Positions 41,622-50,196 of a stretch of DNA of 64,000 bases are shown here, piece after piece (the first letter of the stretch is position 1; each line of letters starts with the position of its first letter). The position numbers and the translations under genes are program-made. The notes under the pieces were generated by a model. That model saw only the letters and a list, made by a program, of their open reading frames with translations. It ran no database searches and was not told the origin of the DNA. Source of the stretch: Thermicanus aegyptius DSM 12793 (GTDB lineage: Bacteria; Bacillota; Bacilli; Thermicanales; Thermicanaceae); assembly GCF_000510645.1 (NCBI RefSeq), contig NZ_KI783301.1, forward strand, positions 1,122,705 to 1,186,704, written 5' to 3'.

Positions 41622-42398
41622 TTGGCTAGGAATAAAGTGGAAATATGCGGAGTAGATACGTCAAAGCTTCCCGTCTTAACGAATAAGGAGATGAGGGAGC
41701 TTTTTATGCAGTTGCAGTCCGGCGCTCGTTCTGCCCGGGAAACCCTGATCAATGGAAATCTTCGTCTAGTGCTATCCGTCATTCAGCGGTTTAACAACAG
41801 GGGAGAGCATGTTGATGACCTTTTTCAAGTGGGATGTATAGGACTTATGAAAGCGATTGATAATTTTGATCTAAGTCAAAACGTGAAGTTTTCCACTTAC
41901 GCCGTTCCTATGATTATCGGGGAAATCCGCCGTTACCTCAGGGATAACAATCCGATTCGCGTCTCCCGCTCGCTTCGGGATATCGCTTACAAAGCCCTTC
42001 AGGTCAGGGACCAGTTAACCAATCAAAATTCAGAGGAGCCGACCATTGAGCAGATCTCGGAATCCTTAAATGTCCCTAAGGAGGATGTGGTTTTTGCGCT
42101 GGATGCGATTCAGGATCCGGTCTCCCTCTTTGAACCGATTTATCACGACGGCGGAGATCCGATCTATGTGATGGATCAACTGAGTGACGAGAAGAACCGG
42201 GATTATTTTTGGGCGGATGAAATCGCGCTGCAGGAGGCGATCAAAAAATTAAATGAGCGTGAGAAGATGATCGTTTCATTGCGTTTCTTTGAGGGGAAAA
42301 CCCAGATGGAGGTGGCGGAGGAGATCGGCATTTCCCAAGCGCAGGTGTCCCGCTTGGAGAAGGCCGCCCTTGCCCAAATGCAAAAGTATGTAAAGTGA
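41622..42398 (+). CDS. sigG: RNA polymerase sigma-G, late forespore
   Basis: TTG 41622 after GGGAGGGAACC gives 258 residues. The N-terminus (NKVEICGVDTSKLPVLTNKE) is nearly invariant among SigG proteins. Region 2 has LRLVLSVIQRFNNRGEHVDD and LFQVGCIGLMKAIDNFDLSQ; region 4 ends KTQMEVAEEIGISQAQVSRL. It takes over from sigma-F in the engulfed forespore. The 90-base gap to sigE holds its candidate own promoter. Confidence 0.96.
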   Translation: MARNKVEICGVDTSKLPVLTNKEMRELFMQLQSGARSARETLINGNLRLVLSVIQRFNNRGEHVDDLFQVGCIGLMKAIDNFDLSQNVKFSTYAVPMIIGEIRRYLRDNNPIRVSRSLRDIAYKALQVRDQLTNQNSEEPTIEQISESLNVPKEDVVFALDAIQDPVSLFEPIYHDGGDPIYVMDQLSDEKNRDYFWADEIALQEAIKKLNEREKMIVSLRFFEGKTQMEVAEEIGISQAQVSRLEKAALAQMQKYVK

Positions 42399-42490
42399 AC
42401 CTTTTGGGAGACAGATCTGTGTTCCGGCCTTTTCATCAATTCCCATCTCCCCACATATACTATAGTATTCTGGGACTTGGGTGAGTACGG

Positions 42491-42802
42491 ATGATCAAGA
42501 TTTCCGATTTTCAATCAAAGGATGTCATCAATATTACAAACGGTAAGCGTTTGGGCAGGATCAGCGATTTAGAGCTTGACCTGACGCAGGGGCGGGTCAA
42601 AGCGTTGGTGATACCCGGTTCAGGCAGGCTTCTCGGTTTCCTCTCTTCAGGGAGCGATATCGTCATTCCTTGGAACCAAATCGTAAAAATAGGCGTTGAT
42701 GTGATTTTGGTACGCGTAGAGGAGAAGGCTTCGGTGGATCCTGAGTACACCTATGATGAAGTGCCGTATCGCCGTGAACTTCCTTCCGGGAAGGGAAAGT
42801 AG
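42491..42802 (+). CDS. ylmC: PRC-barrel protein YlmC/YmxH family
   Basis: The 103-residue protein has the PRC-barrel pattern DVINITNGKRLGRISDLELD and VKALVIPGSGRLLGFLSSGS, followed by IVIPWNQIVKIGVDVILV. The family is about 80-85 residues; here some 15 extra polar residues follow (YTYDEVPYRRELPSGKGK). Function is unknown; it is conserved after sigG in spore formers. The ribosome site is weak (GGGTGAG). GTATT and CATATACTAT just upstream could be a sporulation promoter, but the match is not decisive. Confidence 0.85.
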   Translation: MIKISDFQSKDVINITNGKRLGRISDLELDLTQGRVKALVIPGSGRLLGFLSSGSDIVIPWNQIVKIGVDVILVRVEEKASVDPEYTYDEVPYRRELPSGKGK

Positions 42803-42853
42803 CTTCCCTTCCTTTTTTTGCGGTATAATGGGGAAACAGGGAGGGGAGTTGGC

Positions 42854-43675
42854 ATGGAGCCTTTTACCTATGATGAGAAGAAGGGGATCTTCTGGATAAC
42901 CCCATGGATGAAAAAGTATCCCTCCCTCACCGCGGGGGTTACTTCCCGGCATCTTCCCGGTGCGGAAGAGGAGGGGAATTTGGCCTTTCATGTAACCGAA
43001 AATGCGGCAGGGGTGGTGAAGAACCGGACCGCCCTTGCTCGTCTCGTGGATTTTCCTTTGTCGTCGATGACCTGTGCCCTACAACCCCATGGAAGGCAGG
43101 TCGCAAGGGTTGATGAAAAAACACGGGGAGCGGGAGCCACTTCTTACCTCTCCTCCATCGAAAAGGCGGACGGACTCCTCACATCACTTTCGGAGACGCT
43201 TCTCACCCTCTTTTTCGCCGATTGCGTCCCTTTATTCTTTTTCGATCCGGGACGTATGGTGATCGGAATCGCCCATGCAGGTTGGAGGGGAACCGTCCGG
43301 AATATCGGGCAAGAGATGGTGGAAAAGATGGAGAAAAATTATGGTACGCGCCGTGGGGAGATATGGGCTGCCATCGGCCCCTCCATCGGCCCTTGCTGTT
43401 ACCAGGTGGATGAGCCGGTGATGGAGGGGGTACGGGAGGTTTTGCCTGAAGAATGGGAGGAAGTTTCCATTCCGGAAGGGAAAGGCTTTTTTCGCCTCGA
43501 TTTGCGCAAAATGAATCAAATTTTGTTTGAAAAAGAAGGAATTCGAAGAGAGAATATCGAAGTAACCCATATCTGTACTTCTTGCCGCACTGATCTCCTC
43601 TTTTCCCATCGAAAGGAGAAGGGTAAGACAGGAAGAATGGCTGCGTTCATCGGTTTGAAAGAGGGGAGAGCATGA
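42854..43675 (+). CDS. pgeF: Laccase-domain protein PgeF (YlmD/YfiH)
   Basis: GGGAGGGGAG precedes ATG 42854; 273 residues. The multicopper-oxidase-like zinc site of this family is seen as His79 (LQPHGRQV), Cys124 (FFADCVPL) and His141 (GIAHAGWRGT), with CTSCRTDLLFSHR near the end. E. coli PgeF corrects misincorporated L-Ser-containing peptidoglycan precursors; other homologues act on purine nucleosides. Both would fit next to wall genes. It overlaps ylmE by four bases (ATGA). Confidence 0.9.
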   Translation: MEPFTYDEKKGIFWITPWMKKYPSLTAGVTSRHLPGAEEEGNLAFHVTENAAGVVKNRTALARLVDFPLSSMTCALQPHGRQVARVDEKTRGAGATSYLSSIEKADGLLTSLSETLLTLFFADCVPLFFFDPGRMVIGIAHAGWRGTVRNIGQEMVEKMEKNYGTRRGEIWAAIGPSIGPCCYQVDEPVMEGVREVLPEEWEEVSIPEGKGFFRLDLRKMNQILFEKEGIRRENIEVTHICTSCRTDLLFSHRKEKGKTGRMAAFIGLKEGRA

Positions 43676-44358
43676 GGCCCATCGCAGAGAATCTTCAGGA
43701 GATTAAGGGGCGTATCGCACAGGCTAGCGCTAAGGCTGGAAGGAATCCAACAGAGATTCAAATGATCGCAGTGACGAAATATGTGGGTGTGGAGCGAATG
43801 CGGGAAGCTTATTCGGCAGGCCTTACCCATTTCGGGGAAAGTCGCACAAAGGATGCAAAGGAGAAGATGGAGGAATTATCGGATCCGGCGATTACCTGGC
43901 ATTTTATCGGCCATTTGCAAACCAATAAGATAAAGGAAGTCCTCCCCGCTTTCGCCTTTATTCACTCGCTCGACCGCTCCTCCCTCGCCGAAGGGTTGGG
44001 GAAGGAGGCGGAGCGATTGGGAAAAATTCCAAATTGCTTTATCCAGGTGAACGTATCCGGAGAGGAAAGCAAATCGGGTGTCGCGCCGGGCGAGCTTCTC
44101 TCTTTCGCCCGTCGGGTGAGGGATATCGGGAATATCCGGGTGGTGGGGCTAATGACCATGGCGCCCAATACCCGTGAAGAAGCGATCATCCGCCCCGTAT
44201 TCCGCCGCTTGCGGGAATTGCAGCAGGAACTTTTGGATCTGGGGTTGGAGAGGATCTCCCCGCATTTTCTCTCCATGGGGATGTCCAACGATTATGAGAT
44301 CGCGGTGGAAGAGGGGGCGACTCATCTTCGGATCGGAACGGCTCTGGTGGGGCGGTAA
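43672..44358 (+). CDS. ylmE: PLP-binding homeostasis protein YlmE (YggS/PLPBP)
   Basis: 228 residues, single-domain alanine racemase-like barrel. The PLP lysine is Lys36 in IQMIAVTKYVGVERMREAY; HFIGHLQTNKIKEVLP, VGLMTMAP and FLSMGMSNDYEIAVEEGATH with the C-terminal LRIGTALVG bind the phosphate. It stabilises the pool of pyridoxal phosphate. The start is coupled to pgeF. Confidence 0.94.
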   Translation: MRPIAENLQEIKGRIAQASAKAGRNPTEIQMIAVTKYVGVERMREAYSAGLTHFGESRTKDAKEKMEELSDPAITWHFIGHLQTNKIKEVLPAFAFIHSLDRSSLAEGLGKEAERLGKIPNCFIQVNVSGEESKSGVAPGELLSFARRVRDIGNIRVVGLMTMAPNTREEAIIRPVFRRLRELQQELLDLGLERISPHFLSMGMSNDYEIAVEEGATHLRIGTALVGR

Positions 44359-44442
44359 AGATGGCGTTCGAATGAGAAGATGAAAAAAGGGCGATCGAAT
44401 AGATGAAATCTAGCTGAAATCGAAGAAACGGAGGAAGATCCC

Positions 44443-44880
44443 ATGATGAATCGGGTTTTAAGCTATCTCGGTTTGGCCGACGAGAAGGAAGTGGAAGAGG
44501 CGCTGAACGAAGAGGAATTGGAAGGGGAGGAGGTTCCGCCTCGTTCCAAAGGGAGACATAAAGGGAATGTGGTAAGCCTCCAACATGTGAGGGGAAACAG
44601 CAAGATGGTGCTGGTGGAACCCCGTTCCTTTAACGAGGTTCAGGAGATCGCCGATCACTTAAGAGCCCGGAAGGCGGTCATCATCAACCTCCATCGGATG
44701 CGGGATGATCATGCCCGCCGCATGATCGATTTTTTGGGGGGAACCGTTTATGCATTGGACGGCAGCATCCAGAAGGTGGGGAAGGATATCTATTTATGTG
44801 CCCCGGATAATGTAGAGGTGCAGGGAAACATCTCGGAATGGACGGAAGGAAATGGAGAAGAACCTTTTACAACATTTTAG
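44443..44880 (+). CDS. sepF: Cell division protein SepF
   Basis: 145 residues. The N-terminal amphipathic membrane helix is MMNRVLSYLGLADEKEVEEA; an acidic linker follows, then the SepF core VLVEPRSFNEVQEIADHLRA, AVIINLHRMRDDHARRMIDF and LGGTVYALDGSIQKVGKDIY. It polymerises into rings and anchors FtsZ to the membrane with FtsA. GGAGGAAG stands before the paired ATGs at 44443 and 44446. ylmG, normally next, is missing; ylmH starts inside its 3' end. Confidence 0.94.
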   Translation: MMNRVLSYLGLADEKEVEEALNEEELEGEEVPPRSKGRHKGNVVSLQHVRGNSKMVLVEPRSFNEVQEIADHLRARKAVIINLHRMRDDHARRMIDFLGGTVYALDGSIQKVGKDIYLCAPDNVEVQGNISEWTEGNGEEPFTTF

Positions 44881-45637
44881 GCCGGAAGAAGCCCCTTTCA
44901 TCGAAAAGGCGGGGGAATGGATCTCCTTTGTAGAAGAGAAGGGACTAAAGAAGCTGACCGATTTTCTCGACCCCCGCCAGATGGAGATTCTCCGGAACCT
45001 GGCCATGCACCGCGGGGGAATTGCCCTCTTTGAAAACGGTGGCTATGAAGGGGCGGAACGGAAACGAACTCTCCTCCTTCCGGAAGGGGAAAATCCCCCC
45101 GAAGAGGAAGAGTTTCATATTGGTTTTTTGCACATTCGTCCGAGGGGCCGCTTTTACTCCCTGGAACACCGGGATTACTTGGGAGCCCTCCTTCATGTAG
45201 GGATTAAGCGGGAAAAGTTTGGCGATCTCTGGACTGTGGAAGAAGGAGCTATGCTCGTGCTCGCTGAGGAGATGGCAGATTACGTTTCTCTCCAGTTGAC
45301 GGAGGTGGGAAGGGTACCGGTTGTGGTGGAACGAAAGGAGAAAGGGGAATGGGAGTTGCCCACGGTAAAGTTGGAAGAACGGAGAATTACCACCTCTTCC
45401 ATGCGTCTTGATGCCGTCCTGGCGGAAATGCTCCCCCTTTCCCGGGCGAAAACCTCCGAATGGATTAAGGGAGGGAAGGTGAAACGGAACCATCGGGTGG
45501 CGGTGAAGCCGGATGAGGAAGTGAAAGTAGGAGATCTCCTCTCCGTCCGGGGGTATGGGCGATTTTATCTGTTGGAGGAGATGGGCAGAACGAAGAAAGG
45601 AAATATCCTCTTACGAGTGGGAATACCGGATTCATGA
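44852..45637 (+). CDS. ylmH: S4-domain RNA-binding protein YlmH
   Basis: 261 residues overlapping sepF by 29 bases. The N-terminal half (FLDPRQMEILRNLAMHRGGI, then YEGAERKRTLLLPE) is the YlmH-specific part; an S4 domain follows from about residue 178 (SSMRLDAVLAEMLPLSRAKT, SEWIKGGKVKRNHRVAVKPD). YlmH binds ribosome-peptidyl-tRNA complexes in a rescue role in B. subtilis. The start overlapping sepF has AATGGAGAAG nearby but is not strongly marked. Confidence 0.9.
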   Translation: MEKNLLQHFRPEEAPFIEKAGEWISFVEEKGLKKLTDFLDPRQMEILRNLAMHRGGIALFENGGYEGAERKRTLLLPEGENPPEEEEFHIGFLHIRPRGRFYSLEHRDYLGALLHVGIKREKFGDLWTVEEGAMLVLAEEMADYVSLQLTEVGRVPVVVERKEKGEWELPTVKLEERRITTSSMRLDAVLAEMLPLSRAKTSEWIKGGKVKRNHRVAVKPDEEVKVGDLLSVRGYGRFYLLEEMGRTKKGNILLRVGIPDS

Positions 45638-45728
45638 AATGAAAACCTTTGACCGATAAGAAGGAATGGAGCATTCTTTTGTCGAAGAAAGAAGAATGAA
45701 TGAAGAGAGATGAGGAGGAAGAATCCCG

Positions 45729-46202
45729 ATGCCGCTCACACCGCTTGATATACATAACAAGGAGTTTTCCTATTCTTTTCGGGGGTATAATGTAGATGAA
45801 GTGAACGAATTCCTGGATCAGGTGATAAAAGATTATGAAGCTTTGATTCGGGACCATAAGAGTTTGGAAGAGAAGGTCCGCATGCTGGAAGAAAAGCTGG
45901 GGCATTTTGAAAATTTGGAGGAAACCTTAAGCAAGTCGATCATCGTGGCGCAAAGCACCGCGGAAGAGGTAAAGCAAAACGCCCGGAAAGAGGCGGAGCT
46001 GATCATCAAAGAAGCGGAAAAAAATGCGGATCGCATCATCAATGAGGCCCTGGCCAAATCGAGGAAGATCAGCATCGAAATCGATGAATTGAAGAAACGG
46101 GCTACCGTCTACCGCAACCGCTTCCGCACCCTTCTGGAAGCCCAGCTGGAGATGTTGCAATCGAACGATTGGGATGAGCTCTCCGATCTGGAGAAGGAAT
46201 AA
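45729..46202 (+). CDS. divIVA: Cell division initiation protein DivIVA
   Basis: 157 residues. The lipid-binding N-terminal domain reads [20 protein letters not shown] with the exposed Phe and Arg that insert in curved membrane, then [20 protein letters not shown] and a long coiled coil to the end (heptads in [20 protein letters not shown]). It marks poles and septa and recruits MinJ or RacA. GAGGAGGAA precedes the ATG. It is the last gene of the cluster; ileS normally follows at once, but here 4 kb of other DNA intervenes. Confidence 0.95.
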   Translation: MPLTPLDIHNKEFSYSFRGYNVDEVNEFLDQVIKDYEALIRDHKSLEEKVRMLEEKLGHFENLEETLSKSIIVAQSTAEEVKQNARKEAELIIKEAEKNADRIINEALAKSRKISIEIDELKKRATVYRNRFRTLLEAQLEMLQSNDWDELSDLEKE

Positions 46203-46315
46203 AGGACCCAGCATCGGCATCAGGCTCCTTTTATCTTGGATTGGATGAACGGGACCAAATATCCGATCGTAAAATAATCATCGATTTGAAGTGGTTCACC
46301 GAATGATGAACCGGG

Positions 46316-46359
46316 AAAAAAGGGGACCCACGTTCGTTTCCGTGTTGATCCCTTTTTTT
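46316..46359 (+). terminator. Intrinsic terminator after divIVA
   Basis: AAAAAAGGG(G)A and TCCCTTTTTTT pair with a single bulged G around a 22-base loop that contains a further CACG/CGTG stem, ending in a T-run. Confidence 0.7.
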
Positions 46360-46473
46360 GCTGATGGGAGTCGTTTATGATCCGAATGATATCCTCTTCA
46401 CTTGTCGTACCCTTTGTGACATTTGTCATACGAAAATGGTGACAGGCGATCCTATTGTGGAGGAAGTCTCAGC

Positions 46474-46623
46474 ATGAAAGGCCTGGGTATCCATGAGATC
46501 GCCAAACGCCTCTTTCTCTCGGAAGGAACGGTCCGGAATTACCTATCCATCGCGATTCAGAAAGTGGGGGCTAAAAATCGAATGGAAGCGGTACATATCT
46601 CCAGGGAAAAAGGTTGGATTTAA
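46474..46623 (+). pseudogene. LuxR-type helix-turn-helix, remnant of a NarL-family regulator
   Basis: From ATG 46474 (GGAGGAAG seven bases before) 49 residues encode GLGIHEIAKRLFLSEGTVRN and YLSIAIQKVGAKNRMEAVHI, the complete C-terminal DNA-binding domain of a NarL/DesR-like response regulator. There is no receiver domain. The good ribosome site leaves open that it is made as a stand-alone HTH, but a leftover of a deleted regulator is more likely. Confidence 0.6.
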
Positions 46624-46695
46624 GAGAGAGCGGTGATAAGTGTTTAACCGTTGTTTATCTCTTGAATGTTCATAAAAAATGAAATGCAAAAACTA

Positions 46696-46724
46696 TTGAC
46701 ATTGAAATTGGTAAATATTATAAT
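46696..46724 (+). promoter_or_regulatory. Consensus sigma-A promoter of the DUF4855-like gene
   Basis: A perfect TTGACA (46696-46701), 17-base spacer and perfect TATAAT (46719-46724), preceded by an AT-rich stretch. It should be strong and not activator-dependent. The gene begins 60 bases later behind AGGAGGGG. Confidence 0.85.
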
Positions 46725-46784
46725 ATTTCTTGGAGGTGGATAATCTTAACTGTAAATTAATTAAATTGTTAGGAGGGGAAAAAG

Positions 46785-47834
46785 ATGGAGGTAGGTATTA
46801 CTAATACTTCTACCAAAAAATTGGTCTTTCTCTACGTAGGGCAAGCTGCAGGTGCGCCTTATTATTATGAAAAATATAGTGCTACAGATATCAGTAATTA
46901 TGGTGTAAGCGAGTTTGTTATTAATGTGGGAGGATATAGTGTATATAAAGAAGGACCTTTCACACCACTCATCTCTACACCAAATAATTCGAATTATGAG
47001 GGTATTAAAGAATTGGTAAATCGAATCATTAATATTAGCTCTAACAATAGGGTATGGATTGCTACTCCTTCATTGAATATTACTAGAAGTACTAATTTTT
47101 CAAATGAACTTACGAAACTGCAGGGGTATATTGATAGTTTAAGAACAGCGCTAACAGCTTCTGTCTGGAACACATATGTAAATGGCATCTATATGAATTA
47201 TGAAAGAATAATTAATGTTACGGATACAAATGGTGATGGTCTTGGGGAAGATGTTGATTACAATAATTTAATTAATGGCGCATTATTTGGGAATAAACAG
47301 ATCAAATTGATGAATGATTTATCAAATTACGTTAAATCATCAAAAGTGATTAATGGAAATACTTACAATGCAAAGCAATTCATGTGGTGTCCTTATTATG
47401 GATATAATTACTATGAGGCTACTATAATAAAGGATATAGGTTACGTAGCTAACACAACCAACATTTTTAATGTTGTACTGATTCAACCAGCTCATTATTT
47501 TCAGGGTAATTTGACAGCTAATCTTAACGGTGTAAGAGAAAGCATCAGGAAGGGATATGTATGTTGGAGGGATGGTGTAACTGTTGTTACAAAAACATCC
47601 TCAACACAAATAGGATGTCAGATGGAGGTGGATTCTCAATACTTTACTAATCCAAGTGTTTATCAAAGTAGGTACCAAGATTATCTTAATTATTTTAATA
47701 ATATAACCAATCCTATTCCAGGCTTTAATAAAAATAATTATCTTTTTAGTTATTATTGTGGCGCAAAAAATAGTTCGTATCAAAGGGAAATCACAAACCT
47801 AATTAGGTCTTTTTACGGCTTTCCTGAATTATAA
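46785..47834 (+). CDS. DUF4855-like protein, possible glycosidase-type barrel
   Basis: 349 residues, no signal peptide, no membrane helix. The N-terminus reads LVFLYVGQAAGAPYYYEKYS. The middle and end have the order of motifs seen in DUF4855 proteins: FMWCPYYGYNYYEATIIKDI (F-W-PYY-G), IFNVVLIQPAHYFQGN (F-V-QP-YYF) and TQIGCQMEVDSQYF (G-E-E-D). These recall the strands of a TIM barrel with acidic residues at their ends, and a role on sugars is plausible but unproven. The gene is very AT-rich with AAT/TAT-heavy codons unlike the core genes. Start from strong AGGAGGGG. A glycosyltransferase follows. Recent transfer is likely. Confidence 0.6.
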   Translation: MEVGITNTSTKKLVFLYVGQAAGAPYYYEKYSATDISNYGVSEFVINVGGYSVYKEGPFTPLISTPNNSNYEGIKELVNRIINISSNNRVWIATPSLNITRSTNFSNELTKLQGYIDSLRTALTASVWNTYVNGIYMNYERIINVTDTNGDGLGEDVDYNNLINGALFGNKQIKLMNDLSNYVKSSKVINGNTYNAKQFMWCPYYGYNYYEATIIKDIGYVANTTNIFNVVLIQPAHYFQGNLTANLNGVRESIRKGYVCWRDGVTVVTKTSSTQIGCQMEVDSQYFTNPSVYQSRYQDYLNYFNNITNPIPGFNKNNYLFSYYCGAKNSSYQREITNLIRSFYGFPEL

Positions 47835-47933
47835 GGAAAATACATTCCCAATGCTTACTAATACCTTTTCTTTTTCTATCAAAAATGTCTATTCGCAAAA
47901 AAACAAAGTTTGAGAATGATTTCTGTTTTTCAG

Positions 47934-48026
47934 AAAACTTGATGTGGTGAGATGAACATGATATTGCCTGAATACATTGTAAAAATCTAGCGCGATCATG
48001 CTCATTGAAACTCCACGTCAAGTTTT
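47934..48026 (+). repeat. Long imperfect inverted repeat (foldback, MITE-like)
   Basis: AAAACTTGATGTGG with ATGAACATGAT (47934-47962) is mirrored by ATCATGCTCAT with CCACGTCAAGTTTT (47995-48026). About 25 of 29 positions pair around a 32-base centre. No terminator tail. It could be a nonautonomous transposable element or a structured RNA between two accessory genes. Confidence 0.55.
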
Positions 48027-48105
48027 GGTATGTTACGATTCATTTGTTCAACAAGTTCTAACCAATACATCTAATTAGACTTGTCGGTTGCAAAGGAATG
48101 AGACG

Positions 48106-49587
48106 ATGAAGAAGATCGCGGCTAATCTATATAAAAGTTCCATGTTTGTGACGGTAGTCCTGCTGTTGTATGCGTTGCTTCTTGCGATTTTTGTCAGGAC
48201 CCCGGGCTTGGTAAACTACCCTGCCTACCTCATCAGCATTGCATCTTTTTTCGTGATCTTCTCGCTGGTCTTGAGCGTTCGATTTTTATGGAATCGATCA
48301 GTCAACGATGTGTTATTTATGATCCTGTTGATGATCGCCGTTCTCCTTCCCAGAGCCTTATGGATCATGTTCGTTGATACAAAGCCGTTTTCTGATTTTG
48401 ATCTATACCACCAATATGCTTTGAACGCTAGCTTGGGCAAATTTCATCTCTGGGATAAAACGGTTCTTGTATTCCCCCACCGGATCGGTTTCCCTCTCCT
48501 TCTTTCTTTCTTCTATAAAATTTTCGGAGGGAGCCTGCTTACGGCCAGGATCCTAAATCTTTTCTTTTCATTCTTATCGGCTGTTCTGCTTTATTTGATC
48601 GGGAATGAGATTTTTCAAAAAAAAGTGGGGCAAATCGCAGCCTTGTTGTTTTCACTTTGGCCGTCACAAATCATGTACAATTCCGTGATTGCGTCGGAGC
48701 ATATATTCATATTCTTCTTTCTTTTCAGTCTTTACTTCTATATTTTAGCCATAAAAAAGCAAATGCGCTCCCTTAAAGCGATTTATTTTGCTTTATCCGC
48801 CTTGTTTCTCTCCATATCGCAGTTCATCCGGCCCATCGCGCTTATGTTGATTCCCATTTTCTTTTTGAGCATCCTATTTCTTTCTACGCAACCGGGATGG
48901 CGCAGGCGTATTCTGCACGGAATTAAAGTGGTCTCCTTTATGACGGTTGTGTTCCTTCTCTTTTTTGGGATATTTTGTTACATCGCTTACCAACTGACCG
49001 GAATTAACATGTTTAAAAGTTCTTCGGGGTATAATCTCCTGGTGGGAACCAACGTAAAAAGCAACGGAGTCTACAATGACGAAGATGCAAGAATTCTGGA
49101 GGAGTTTCATTACGACTTCGACACCGTGCATCATGAGGCCCAAAAACGGGCAATCCATCGTGTTTTGTCAAGTCCGCTCAATTTTATGCGGCTTTTAGAA
49201 AAGAAATATGCGATCATGTGGGGGGATGATTCCTATGGAGCGGGGTGGAGTTTGCATGATATTTCCCACCCGAATAAGATAAGCAACAAACTCGTTCATC
49301 ATAAACTTTCCCTAATCGTCCTCTCCCAGTGTTATTATATCGCCGTTCTCTTTTTTGCCTTGTTCGGCTCTCTTTTTGCCCTGAAGGAGATAAACTTTTA
49401 TGGGCTCCCCATTCTCCTTGTTTTTTGGATTCATGTGGTTGCCTATTCTTTTTTGGAGGTTCAATCCCGTTACCATTACCCGGCCATAATATTACTTCTC
49501 ATCTTATCCGCATACGGATTGGTGAAAATAAGCGAAGAAAAGGAAATTTGTTTGCCTGATCGATACCTCATGAATAAAAGTGGATGA
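48106..49587 (+). CDS. GT-C family membrane glycosyltransferase (PMT/GT39-like)
   Basis: From ATG 48106 (AAAGGA eight bases before) 493 residues with about 11 membrane helices. The first extracytoplasmic loop has FVDTKPFSDFDLYHQYA, where the D-x-D-type acidic pair after a helix is the GT-C catalytic pattern, and later FPHRIGFPLLLSFFYKIFGG plus RILNLFFSFLSAVLLYLIGN and LWPSQIMYNSVIASEHIFIF, all typical of the PMT/ArnT superfamily. These enzymes transfer a sugar from a polyprenyl-phosphate carrier to a protein or lipid outside the membrane. Base composition is closer to the core than that of the neighbour. The acceptor is unknown. Confidence 0.75.
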   Translation: MKKIAANLYKSSMFVTVVLLLYALLLAIFVRTPGLVNYPAYLISIASFFVIFSLVLSVRFLWNRSVNDVLFMILLMIAVLLPRALWIMFVDTKPFSDFDLYHQYALNASLGKFHLWDKTVLVFPHRIGFPLLLSFFYKIFGGSLLTARILNLFFSFLSAVLLYLIGNEIFQKKVGQIAALLFSLWPSQIMYNSVIASEHIFIFFFLFSLYFYILAIKKQMRSLKAIYFALSALFLSISQFIRPIALMLIPIFFLSILFLSTQPGWRRRILHGIKVVSFMTVVFLLFFGIFCYIAYQLTGINMFKSSSGYNLLVGTNVKSNGVYNDEDARILEEFHYDFDTVHHEAQKRAIHRVLSSPLNFMRLLEKKYAIMWGDDSYGAGWSLHDISHPNKISNKLVHHKLSLIVLSQCYYIAVLFFALFGSLFALKEINFYGLPILLVFWIHVVAYSFLEVQSRYHYPAIILLLILSAYGLVKISEEKEICLPDRYLMNKSG

Positions 49588-49668
49588 TCAGTTGATCGTC
49601 CTGGGTGAGGATGAATTCATTCAGTTTGTTTCAGGACTGGAGCGGTGGCTGGGATTCCCACTTTTTCC

Positions 49669-49697
49669 TTGACCAACTCGGAAGAAATGAATAAAAT
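49669..49697 (+). promoter_or_regulatory. Sigma-A promoter of the ileS T-box leader
   Basis: TTGACC (49669-49674), 17-base spacer, TAAAAT (49692-49697). Start of transcription near 49704 would place the T-box stem I at the beginning of the RNA. Confidence 0.75.
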
Positions 49698-49703
49698 AAA
49701 AGA

Positions 49704-50169
49704 AAATCGAAGATGACGAAAGATCATGAAAGCGAAAGCGATGAGCAGGAGAGTAGGAGAAGGACCCTTCCAGCGAGCCGGGGAAAGTGGAAGCCCGGTG
49801 AGGGAAATTCTTGCGAAGATCCCCTGGGAGCTGTCCCCCGAACCGTATGCCTCGAAAGGGAGCGAAGAAGTAGGCGGGACCGGCGGAAGGCCGTTATTTC
49901 CTTCATAAGAAGTGAACCGATCTCTTTCTCTTTAAAGCCCCTATTTCCCGGCTTCGGCCATATGGCGATCACCATGAGGCCGGCTGGGCGATCAGTTTTC
50001 CCTGAGTTTATCGATTGCGGGAGGAGGGGAAAAGCGGCTGGGCAAAAGGCCCGGAATGATGGCGCCGTTCGGGGTGGTGCTTTCCACGAAGAGGGGAGAA
50101 GGAGAGGTTTACTAGGGTGGTACCGCGAGATCCTTCTCGTCCCTAGGGGATGGGAAGTTTTTTTATTTT
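49704..50169 (+). promoter_or_regulatory. Isoleucine T-box riboswitch
   Basis: A long leader with the T-box sequence AGGGTGGTACCGCG at 50114-50127, which pairs with the free CCA end of uncharged tRNA. Stem I features are visible: GATGAGCAGGAGAGTAGG (GA motif and AG bulge) and AGCGAGCCGGGGAAAG...GCCCGGTGAG in its distal part. In GCGAAGATCCCCTGGGAGC the ATC at 49819-49821 is in the place of the specifier codon, for isoleucine. Low charged tRNA-Ile favours the antiterminator and so ileS expression. The terminator is annotated separately. Confidence 0.9.
50133..50169 (+). terminator. T-box terminator
   Basis: CTTCTCGTCCC and GGGATGGGAAG form an 11-bp stem (G-U pairs allowed) around TAG, followed by TTTTTTTATTTT. 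The 5' side overlaps the sequence that pairs in the antiterminator, so the two are exclusive. Confidence 0.88.
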
Positions 50170-50196
50170 CTCTTAAGAAAAAGTGGAGGGATTCTG

